A stretch of 64,000 nt of DNA, from positions 310,001 through 374,000 of the forward strand of contig BRXU01000032.1 of NCBI GenBank assembly GCA_030267565.1, given 5' to 3'. Below, piece by piece: positions 50,653 through 59,050 of this stretch. Every line of letters starts with the position of its first letter. Within the stretch, counting starts at the first letter, position 1. The notes under the pieces are model-generated. The model saw only the letters and a program-made list of their open reading frames with translations. It was not told where the DNA came from and ran no database searches. This DNA is from Pleodorina starrii (taxonomy: Eukaryota > Chlorophyta > Chlorophyceae > Chlamydomonadales > Volvocaceae). The position numbers and the translations under genes are program-made.

Positions 50653-53600
50653 GTGGTTGGCGCGTGGGCTGAGGGCGCGGCTGCAATGCCGCAAGAGCCT
50701 AACCTTTTCGCATGTCATAGCGGCCATGGGTGGACAGCTGAGGCAATTCATGGTGTCCTTGTTTCGGCACTTGCCTCTGGACCTGCCTCGGAGATTCCGG
50801 ACGATTCCAACGTAGCAGCGGCAGAAATGCATGCTGCTGGTGTGTCAGGCCCAGCCATCACGGCTGTCCAGCGGAATGGTGTTAGTGTGACTGAGAAGGC
50901 TGCCAGGTCGTCGTCGTTTTTACTGAACGCACCTGATCGCATGGTGGCTCCGTCCATTTTCACCAGACTGCAGACCTTGCTGGGTGTCGTATTTTCATAC
51001 GACGCCGCATGTAATCCCCACGGCACGAATGCTCTGTGCTCACGCTTTGCCACACCAGAAACGTTTTACTTGCAAAATGTCGCTGGTGAAGCCCTCTGGT
51101 GCTGTGTAGCACCCCAAAACGTGCGTTCCTATCAACAGCATTACGAACGTTGCAAGCGCCAGGACCCACAGCACACGTGTGCACTGTTCGTGGTCCCCAA
51201 GTTCCTACACTTGACGCGCTACGTTCAACAGCTTCGCTACAAGCTCGTTGAAGAACTGCCAGCTGGTACTCAGTTGCTAGTATCAGCAAACGGCAAAGGT
51301 GGTGTTGGGCGCCTTCCTGTGCCCCCAACCCCTTACCCCGTACAGCTGTGGTACGATTCTCCAGCAACCGTGGCGTCACTTCAGTCTTTCGACGGCAGTG
51401 ACACTACGCACTCCATGACGTTCGACTGCCTCGCTTCCTCGAAGCCGGCGACCGTACTAGTGGATAGCGGCGCCAACACGAAAGGCACCGCTGACGGGTT
51501 TGTTCCCAAGGCGTTCATTTCCGCTCTAGGGATCACAGCACAACCGTCCAACACAACCTCCGTTCGCCTCGCCGACGGGAAGCCACATCCGCTTCTCGGG
51601 GAAGTCAACATTCCCATCAAAATCGGCGCCTTCAGGGACTCAGTTCGCCTGTTGGTCATGAAGGATGGTATCGGCCCCGCCGGTATCATTCTCGGCACGG
51701 ATTGGTTGAAACGTCGCAAGGCTCGCATGTGTTGGAACACGGATACCCTCACCTTGGTCAAAGGCAGCAGGTCAATCGTGTTGCGGCCTAAATACGCACA
51801 GGGGCTCTCGGAGCCGGCACGACTCATGAATTGGGTCACCGCCACCCTGTTTGCAGCGACGTCGGTCGACCTTCTGACTGCGAAACAAGCAGCCAAGTCG
51901 ATCCGCAAGGGCGCGGACGCGTTCTTGATGCTCGTACGGCCTGAAACCGACGAGTACCCCGACGCTGGCGGGACAGCACAACCAACACCTGAGGTGGCAA
52001 CGACTGCAGTCGGCAGGTCCGTTTCAGGACCACAGCCACCCGACCTGGTGCCCGATCACCAGCTGCAAGCACTCCTTTCGAAATACAAGGACGCTTTTGC
52101 AGAAATTACAGGCATTCGCGAGCAGGACGAGGGTGTCGAGCACACCATTCCTCTTGTTCCCGGCGCGAATCCTCCAGCAAAACGCGCATATCGCCTGTCA
52201 CCAGACGAAAGGGCCGAGTGCAAACGGCAAATTGCCGACTTGCTGCAGAAGGGTTTCATCGAGCCTTCTAACTCTCCTTTCGGCGCGCCAGTAATTTTTG
52301 TCCGTAAACGAGACCCCGACTCTCCAACCGGATTCAAATTGCGCATGGTACTCGATTACCGTGAGCTCAACAAAATTACTGTTAAACGGCGTTATCCAAT
52401 GCCGAATATCCAGGAACTGTTCGATCAGCTTTCCGGCGCGCGCATCTTCAGCTCCATTGATCTCCAGTCTGGGTATCACCAACTGCGGATCACTAAAGAG
52501 GACATTCCTAAAACGTCCTTCATCACACCCGAAGGGCAATTCGCCTTCAAGGTGTTGTGCTTTGGTTTAACCAACGCACCGGCCACTTTCCAAGCTACGA
52601 TGAACGCAATGTTTCGCGAACATCTCGGAAAGTTCGTCCTCGTTTATTTGGACGACTTGCTTGTGTTTTCCAAAACACCTGAGGAACATGTAGTACATCT
52701 CCAAACCGTACTTACTATCCTCCAAAAGCAAGGGTTCAAGGCTAAGCTTACTAAGTGCGCCTTCAACAAGCCTGAGTTGAAGTTTCTTGGCCACATTGTG
52801 GGCAGAGACGGCCTTAAAGTGGATGAAAGTAAAATCCAAGTGATTCGTGACTGGCCGACGCCCACCAACCTGAAGCAGCTTCGCAGCTTCTTAGGTCTCG
52901 CCAACTACTTTCGGCGATTCGTTCAGGGATATTCCTCCCTGGTGGCCCCGCTTACAGCTATCACGAGCGAAAAACGCGCCTGGCATTGGTGTGACGATTG
53001 CCAAACAGCGTTTGATGGTGTCAAGCGTGCACTGATCAATGCGGCAGTTTTGGCCCTGCCTGACCTGAACAAACCCTTCGAAGTTTGGTCAGATGCTTCC
53101 ATTTACGGAACGGGAGCCGTCTTATTGCAAGACAACAGAGCAATTGCATACCTTTCTCACCGGTTCACGCCGGCAGAGCGCAATTACACAACCACCGACC
53201 AGGAGGCCTTGGGTGTCATTCACGCGTTACAAGAGTGGCGTTGCTATCTCGAGGGCGCGCCTGATGTGACAGTCGTGACTGACCACCAGCCCTTGACTTA
53301 CCTGGACTCACTGAAGGCTAACGGCTTGCTCTCACGCCGTCAAGCTCGGTGGATCTCGTTCCTACAGGACCAGAAAATACATTGGTCCTACAAGCCAGGC
53401 AGGATCAACGTGGCCGACCCTCTTAGCCGCATTTATGAAGGGGCACCGGAGATGTCCACAGCGGACATGTCTCAACCCCTGGGTCAGCCTATGGTCGCAT
53501 TACTCTCTCGGTCTGCAATCAGTACTGATATCCGTAAGCGAATCAGCGCTGGTTACCGGTACGACTCATGGTTCCGGAACAAGACCAACGTAAAACGGTT

Positions 53601-53727
53601 GCAAAAAGTCAATGGACTGTACTACAGGGGTGACCAGGTGGTGGTCCCCAACGTTGACGCGTTACGCCGCCTGCTTATAGCTGAGCATCACGACGGTAGG
53701 TGCTGCCAGCGGGCATCGAGGGCCTGA
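50653..53727 (+). CDS. pol: Pol: protease, reverse transcriptase, RNase H, start of integrase
   Basis: Open in the same frame as gag straight after its UAG, 1024 codons, with no ATG at the junction, so expression by stop-codon readthrough is the simplest model. The aspartic protease has VDSGAN near residue 271. The reverse transcriptase (~520-700) has LRMVLDYRELN, IDLQSGYHQL and the catalytic YLDD near 665. RNase H of gypsy type carries VWSDASIYGTGAVL and VVTDHQPLTYL. The frame then enters the integrase N-terminal zinc-binding region and hits TGA at 53725 just after EHHDG, where the continuing integrase signal moves to the next frame. Confidence 0.93.
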   Translation: MVGAWAEGAAAMPQEPNLFACHSGHGWTAEAIHGVLVSALASGPASEIPDDSNVAAAEMHAAGVSGPAITAVQRNGVSVTEKAARSSSFLLNAPDRMVAPSIFTRLQTLLGVVFSYDAACNPHGTNALCSRFATPETFYLQNVAGEALWCCVAPQNVRSYQQHYERCKRQDPQHTCALFVVPKFLHLTRYVQQLRYKLVEELPAGTQLLVSANGKGGVGRLPVPPTPYPVQLWYDSPATVASLQSFDGSDTTHSMTFDCLASSKPATVLVDSGANTKGTADGFVPKAFISALGITAQPSNTTSVRLADGKPHPLLGEVNIPIKIGAFRDSVRLLVMKDGIGPAGIILGTDWLKRRKARMCWNTDTLTLVKGSRSIVLRPKYAQGLSEPARLMNWVTATLFAATSVDLLTAKQAAKSIRKGADAFLMLVRPETDEYPDAGGTAQPTPEVATTAVGRSVSGPQPPDLVPDHQLQALLSKYKDAFAEITGIREQDEGVEHTIPLVPGANPPAKRAYRLSPDERAECKRQIADLLQKGFIEPSNSPFGAPVIFVRKRDPDSPTGFKLRMVLDYRELNKITVKRRYPMPNIQELFDQLSGARIFSSIDLQSGYHQLRITKEDIPKTSFITPEGQFAFKVLCFGLTNAPATFQATMNAMFREHLGKFVLVYLDDLLVFSKTPEEHVVHLQTVLTILQKQGFKAKLTKCAFNKPELKFLGHIVGRDGLKVDESKIQVIRDWPTPTNLKQLRSFLGLANYFRRFVQGYSSLVAPLTAITSEKRAWHWCDDCQTAFDGVKRALINAAVLALPDLNKPFEVWSDASIYGTGAVLLQDNRAIAYLSHRFTPAERNYTTTDQEALGVIHALQEWRCYLEGAPDVTVVTDHQPLTYLDSLKANGLLSRRQARWISFLQDQKIHWSYKPGRINVADPLSRIYEGAPEMSTADMSQPLGQPMVALLSRSAISTDIRKRISAGYRYDSWFRNKTNVKRLQKVNGLYYRGDQVVVPNVDALRRLLIAEHHDGRCCQRASRA

Positions 53728-55012
53728 ACGCACTCAGGAGGCGCTTAAACGGGCGTACTGGTGGCCGCGTCTGGACGCAGACGTATCACAGTACGTAAAC
53801 CGTTGCCCGCAGTGCCAGCGTAACAAAGCCTCCACCACGAAGCCGCGTGGGCTGCTGCAACCTTTACCAGTACCCAAACGGGTATGGGGAAGTGTCACAC
53901 TGGACTTGATCACCCAGCTCCCCACCACAACCTCTGGTTACGACGCAATTGTTGTGTTTGTGGATCGGCTGAGCAAAATGACCCACTTTGCTCCCACACA
54001 CACCACGGTTGACGCAGAGGGTGTGGCCCACCTCTATATACAGAACGTCTTCCGCCATCACGGGTTACCAGACGATATCGTCTCAGACAGAGGTTCCCAA
54101 TTCGCGGGAAAATTCTGGGCTGAGATTCAACGTCTGCTCGGTACGAAGGTACGACTCAGTACCGCTTACCACCCGCAAACTGACGGCCAAACGGAACGCA
54201 TGAACCGTTTGTTAGAGGAAACCCTTCGACACTATGTGAATCCCAAACAAGACGATTGGGACCAACATTTACCGTTGATCGAGTTCGCAATCAACAACTC
54301 GATGAACAAGTCGATTGGCACGGCGCCCTTTAAACTATGGACGCCGCACACGCCACGGGAGCCCGGAAACATCTCTGTTCTCGGCTCCAAGGTTCCTCAG
54401 GCGGCATCCTTTGCTAAGGATATGTCAGAAAGGCTTCAGAGAGCTCGTGCCGCCCTTCAAAAGGCCCAGGACAGGCAAAAGAACGCCGCTGACAAATCCC
54501 GGCAGGATGCAACCTTCGCCGTGGGTGACTCCGTTCTGTTAAGCACAAAGAACATTGCGCTCAAAGGTCCCGGAGCGAAGAAGCTTTACCCCAAGTTCAT
54601 AGGCCCTTTCACGGTCGAGGCAACCGTGGGAAAGGTCGCCTATCGGTTAACGCTTCCTCCAGGGTACAAAATACATCCGGTGTTTCACGTATCCTTACTG
54701 AAACCCTACCGAAGTTCAGGCGTATACCAACCACCACCACCGCAATTCATCGACGATGGTGGCAACGCCTACTGGACAGTGCAAGCTATTATCGACCACC
54801 GTGATCGGAAAGTTGGCAACCACACGGTTCGCGACTTCCTGGTCAAGTGGGAGGGTTACGGCCCCGAGCACAACTCGTGGGAACCCGAGAAATCCCTCCG
54901 GGAGGACTCCCTCGTGGAGGAACTCGTCGACCAGTACTTGGACGCCCTCGCGGTCAAACCACCGCAACAAATCCGGCGCTCCAAGCGCACACGCAAACAG
55001 ATCATGCGCTGA
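53698..55012 (+). CDS. Integrase and chromodomain, in +1 frame relative to pol
   Basis: The continuation of pol after a one-base shift near 53696. The zinc-binding HHCC motif is completed here (SGHRG then CPQCQRNK). The catalytic DDE core follows: D in TLDLITQLP, D in IVSDRGSQF, E in the TERMNRLLEE stretch. The C-terminal GPFTVEA region leads to a chromodomain (FLVKWEGYGPEHNSWEP), which in chromoviruses targets integration to modified histones. Stop at 55010-55012. The open frame itself extends left to the shift point and has no start codon of its own. The shift could be a disabling mutation, a sequence error or programmed frameshifting. Confidence 0.88.
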
Positions 55013-55032
55013 TTTGCGGCTCCCTAACGCAA

Positions 55033-55280
55033 CCCCGGTACGTGCAACCTTCCATGTGTCTCATGGATGAGGTCCGAAATTCAGCGGTCCACCGCCTAAA
55101 GTAAGCCTATCGTTGCCGTACTCGTACGCACAATCTTTCACGTGTCTCGTGAATGAGGATGGAAATTAAGCAACCGCCTAAAGTACACCTATCATTGTCG
55201 TACGTGCCTCAACAGCAGCCTGTCACGTGTCTCGTGACAGAGGACCGAAATTAAGCGGTTAACACCGCCTAAAGTACGCC
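55033..55280 (+). repeat. Three tandem imperfect ~85-base repeats after pol
   Basis: Each unit has a small stem (CATGTGTCTCATG, CACGTGTCTCGTG, CACGTGTCTCGTG), then GA-rich sequence with GAAATTMAGC, and ends in CCGCCTAAAGTA. A further short duplication (GGACCACGGGAAA) follows at ~55341 and ~55390. The position downstream of pol suggests a cis-acting RNA element. Confidence 0.8.
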
Positions 55281-55575
55281 TGGTGCTGCTTGCGACCGTT
55301 CGCGGGACATGTCCCTATGCGAAAAACAAGCACATGCCTGGACCACGGGAAAAGACCACGCGAAATACCTGGCATACGTGACTGTGCACGGACCACGGGA
55401 AACGGCAAGTGGACCCTTGTGAAACCCACCCTTGCCAAAATGAGCGAGTTCTATCTGGCTTGATCGCTCAAGCACACACGTAATGCCAAGGCATGTTGCT
55501 TAATATTGGTTACCTGCGAGATTATGACGTTCCACTTTCACAAGTGGCACGCTGCTCCCGGGGACGGTTCGCTTC

Positions 55576-55588
55576 AAAGGGGGGGGAG
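55576..55588 (+). promoter_or_regulatory. Polypurine-tract-like sequence, not adjacent to the 3' LTR
   Basis: AAAGGGGGGGGAG is followed at once by TGTGTTGTTGATG, which looks like the start of an LTR. The real 3' LTR is 3.1 kb further on and has no purine tract in front of it. Confidence 0.6.
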
Positions 55589-55768
55589 TGTGTTGTTGAT
55601 GTTGTTACAAGCTTTGAGCTCGTAAGGCCCAGACGAGCCAGGAGGCTCATGGACCACTTGAACTCGAAACACAAAGACACAGAAAGAAAAGAAAAACGTA
55701 AGCCCTGAACTGAGTTGAATAAAGAACTGTTCGTTCAGAAAACCAAAAGTCGACGCCAAGCAGAAGAG

Positions 55769-56683
55769 TCAGAAGTCGTACAACACGCTCTTGCCCTCGC
55801 TTGAGTACCTGATGTCCGCCTGCCCCGACCATTTAGGGGAGAACCCGCTGTTAATCAGGGACCGAAACACCTCCGTCCGCTGCCTCCTGAGCTCCATCAC
55901 CTCCGTGGACAGATACGGTGTGACAACCACGCTCGTCCAACCCTCCTGCCGTGCTTTGCTCAGCAACTTGGTAAACGTGATCCGCTTGTGGGGGTCCACC
56001 CCAACCACCGCACTCCACCTACCGCTGCTCGATTGCCAGCAACGAAGATACCTAGCGCCAAACTCCCCCGAACCCGGCCCAAGAACGTCACTCCACACGC
56101 CTCCCTGCAACTTTTGCAGCTGTGCCTTGGTAAGGTTCTTGAGCACCAGCTCGCCCAAATCCGCATCACCCTTGGGGGCGCTTGACGGCGAGTCCGACGT
56201 CGAGGCCTCGCTGCACGACATCCGGCGCTGTAAAACGGCCTCCTTCATGGCCCTGTGATCCGCCTGAAACGCCTCAGAAAGCATCTCCAAAGCTTGAACA
56301 CGGTTGGTGGTGTCACTTGATGTTGACTGCAGTGCCTCCACACGGCCGGCCAGTTCCGCTTGGTCATCCACGCAAGAGGACAAGGCGGCGTCAGTCTCGC
56401 TGAGCCGTGAGAAAAGCTCACAAATGAGGACATCCGTCGGCATATTCTGGGCCAGCTTCTTGTAAACGTCCTTCCCAGGCTCCCAGCTCGTCTCCTCCCA
56501 CTTGGTCTTGGCGGCTTGCATAGGATCTCCACCAACGGCGGCCCGTTTTATTATGCTCTCCATTAGTTCCTTAGTCACATTCGTCCGGAGGCGCGTCTCT
56601 TCCACCAGATCTTCCAAGGACCTGAAAAACCGAGAACCTATTCGCGGCTGGCGTCTCCATCCTCTTCTGCTCGGCCCCAACAA
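55769..56683 (-). CDS. Antisense open frame inside the retrotransposon, 264-304 aa, function unknown
   Basis: Open for 304 codons; the first ATG is at 56563 (264 aa), and a possible splice acceptor (TTTTTCAG) at 56622-56623 would place an exon start at 56621. Composition is protein-like: a helical N-terminus, a heptad-rich region (DQAELAGRVEALQSTS... to AMKEAVLQRR) and a C-terminal domain (VVVTPYLSTEVMELRRQR, SGFSPKWSGQADIRYS). The layout of coiled coil followed by this C-terminal motif reminds me of the ORF1/RNA-binding proteins of algal and plant LINEs, but I cannot confirm it. It is antisense to gag-pol and sits between pol and the 3' LTR. It may be a captured gene or an accessory antisense ORF as in some plant gypsy elements. 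Confidence 0.5.
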   Translation of the reverse strand: MLGPSRRGWRRQPRIGSRFFRSLEDLVEETRLRTNVTKELMESIIKRAAVGGDPMQAAKTKWEETSWEPGKDVYKKLAQNMPTDVLICELFSRLSETDAALSSCVDDQAELAGRVEALQSTSSDTTNRVQALEMLSEAFQADHRAMKEAVLQRRMSCSEASTSDSPSSAPKGDADLGELVLKNLTKAQLQKLQGGVWSDVLGPGSGEFGARYLRCWQSSSGRWSAVVGVDPHKRITFTKLLSKARQEGWTSVVVTPYLSTEVMELRRQRTEVFRSLINSGFSPKWSGQADIRYSSEGKSVLYDF

Positions 56684-56735
56684 TCTTGATACCTCAAAAG
56701 CCGAAGTGTTGTGTTATTATGTTTATTGTGTTGTT

Positions 56736-58687
56736 GTGTTGTGTTGTGTTGTGTTGTGTTGTGTTGTGTTGTGTTGTGTTGTGTTGTGTTGTGTTGTGTT
56801 GTGTTGTGTTGTGTTGTGTTGTGTTGTGTTGTGTTGTGTTGTGTTGTGTTGTGTTGTGTTGTGTTGTGTTGTGTTGTGTTGTGTTGTGTTGTGTTGTGTT
56901 GTGTTGTGTTGTGTTGTGTTGTGTTGTGTTGTGTTGTGTTGTGTTGTGTTGTGTTGTGTTGTGTTGTGTTGTGTTGTGTTGTGTTGTGTTGTGTTGTGTT
57001 GTGTTGTGTTGTGTTGTGTTGTGTTGTGTTGTGTTGTGTTGTGTTGTGTTGTGTTGTGTTGTGTTGTGTTGTGTTGTGTTGTGTTGTGTTGTGTTGTGTT
57101 GTGTTGTGTTGTGTTGTGTTGTGTTGTGTTGTGTTGTGTTGTGTTGTGTTGTGTTGTGTTGTGTTGTGTTGTGTTGTGTTGTGTTGTGTTGTGTTGTGTT
57201 GTGTTGTGTTGTGTTGTGTTGTGTTGTGTTGTGTTGTGTTGTGTTGTGTTGTGTTGTGTTGTGTTGTGTTGTGTTGTGTTGTGTTGTGTTGTGTTGTGTT
57301 GTGTTGTGTTGTGTTGTGTTGTGTTGTGTTGTGTTGTGTTGTGTTGTGTTGTGTTGTGTTGTGTTGTGTTGTGTTGTGTTGTGTTGTGTTGTGTTGTGTT
57401 GTGTTGTGTTGTGTTGTGTTGTGTTGTGTTGTGTTGTGTTGTGTTGTGTTGTGTTGTGTTGTGTTGTGTTGTGTTGTGTTGTGTTGTGTTGTGTTGTGTT
57501 GTGTTGTGTTGTGTTGTGTTGTGTTGTGTTGTGTTGTGTTGTGTTGTGTTGTGTTGTGTTGTGTTGTGTTGTGTTGTGTTGTGTTGTGTTGTGTTGTGTT
57601 GTGTTGTGTTGTGTTGTGTTGTGTTGTGTTGTGTTGTGTTGTGTTGTGTTGTGTTGTGTTGTGTTGTGTTGTGTTGTGTTGTGTTGTGTTGTGTTGTGTT
57701 GTGTTGTGTTGTGTTGTGTTGTGTTGTGTTGTGTTGTGTTGTGTTGTGTTGTGTTGTGTTGTGTTGTGTTGTGTTGTGTTGTGTTGTGTTGTGTTGTGTT
57801 GTGTTGTGTTGTGTTGTGTTGTGTTGTGTTGTGTTGTGTTGTGTTGTGTTGTGTTGTGTTGTGTTGTGTTGTGTTGTGTTGTGTTGTGTTGTGTTGTGTT
57901 GTGTTGTGTTGTGTTGTGTTGTGTTGTGTTGTGTTGTGTTGTGTTGTGTTGTGTTGTGTTGTGTTGTGTTGTGTTGTGTTGTGTTGTGTTGTGTTGTGTT
58001 GTGTTGTGTTGTGTTGTGTTGTGTTGTGTTGTGTTGTGTTGTGTTGTGTTGTGTTGTGTTGTGTTGTGTTGTGTTGTGTTGTGTTGTGTTGTGTTGTGTT
58101 GTGTTGTGTTGTGTTGTGTTGTGTTGTGTTGTGTTGTGTTGTGTTGTGTTGTGTTGTGTTGTGTTGTGTTGTGTTGTGTTGTGTTGTGTTGTGTTGTGTT
58201 GTGTTGTGTTGTGTTGTGTTGTGTTGTGTTGTGTTGTGTTGTGTTGTGTTGTGTTGTGTTGTGTTGTGTTGTGTTGTGTTGTGTTGTGTTGTGTTGTGTT
58301 GTGTTGTGTTGTGTTGTGTTGTGTTGTGTTGTGTTGTGTTGTGTTGTGTTGTGTTGTGTTGTGTTGTGTTGTGTTGTGTTGTGTTGTGTTGTGTTGTGTT
58401 GTGTTGTGTTGTGTTGTGTTGTGTTGTGTTGTGTTGTGTTGTGTTGTGTTGTGTTGTGTTGTGTTGTGTTGTGTTGTGTTGTGTTGTGTTGTGTTGTGTT
58501 GTGTTGTGTTGTGTTGTGTTGTGTTGTGTTGTGTTGTGTTGTGTTGTGTTGTGTTGTGTTGTGTTGTGTTGTGTTGTGTTGTGTTGTGTTGTGTTGTGTT
58601 GTGTTGTGTTGTGTTGTGTTGTGTTGTGTTGTGTTGTGTTGTGTTGTGTTGTGTTGTGTTGTGTTGTGTTGTGTTGTGTTGTGTTGT
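56736..58687 (+). repeat. (GTGTT)n satellite array, about 390 units, abutting the 3' LTR
   Basis: A nearly perfect pentamer array of ~1.95 kb, preceded by degenerate units from ~56708 and ending GTGGAG immediately before the 3' LTR. Open frames of >660 codons across it in all three plus frames and one minus frame are repeat artefacts. Confidence 0.98.
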
Positions 58688-58691
58688 GGAG

Positions 58692-59045
58692 TGTAAGCTT
58701 GCTTGCATGAACTTAACGCTATTTTAATAGTGTTATATTGGTCTCACGTCCTGGCGGAGGAACGAGCCAATAAAGTACCTGTTACCTTTCCGTTAGCAGT
58801 TGTACTGCGGAATGGTACGCATCTGGAGTACGCATTAAGGCGTCGCTCTACGTGGAGACGACAGAGAATTACTCTTCAATGTTCTTACACGGTATCTGTT
58901 GATACCACCTACTGTGATATGTATCTTATCTATAACACGCTATTCGGTAAACAATCTACGCTTCCGCATAATAAGAACCGAACTCTAACCCGATCCTCGG
59001 TGAGTTACCTTAGAAAGATCCTGGGAAGACTAGTAGAGTCTTACA
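58692..59045 (+). repeat. 3' LTR, 354 bp
   Basis: Same length and ends as the 5' LTR; about two substitutions in 354 bp. Followed by the target duplication GACGG. Confidence 0.97.
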
Positions 59046-59050
59046 GACGG

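Larger units (their letters stand above)
47952..59045 (+). mobile_element. Ty3/gypsy chromovirus LTR retrotransposon with 3' extension, 11.1 kb
   Basis: Two 354-bp LTRs (47952-48305, 58692-59045), both TGTAAG...CTTACA, differ at about two positions. The 5-bp target duplication GACGG is at 47947-47951 and 59046-59050. A primer-binding site follows the 5' LTR. The body encodes gag, protease, reverse transcriptase, RNase H, integrase and a chromodomain, which defines a chromovirus. Between the pol stop (55012) and the 3' LTR are ~3.7 kb with tandem repeats, a displaced polypurine tract, an antisense frame and a long (GTGTT)n array. Near-identical LTRs point to recent insertion; the integrase frame is broken by one base in this copy. 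Confidence 0.95.

Noticed and set aside
53690..53790. An intron joining the two parts of pol
   Set aside because: The HHCC residues lie on both sides of the break within a few codons, and removing a GT-AG segment would delete them; a one-base shift explains the data better.
56502..58727. Open frames of 660-740 codons of CVVL or NTTQH repeats
   Set aside because: Produced by the (GTGTT)n pentamer array, which is open in several frames at once.
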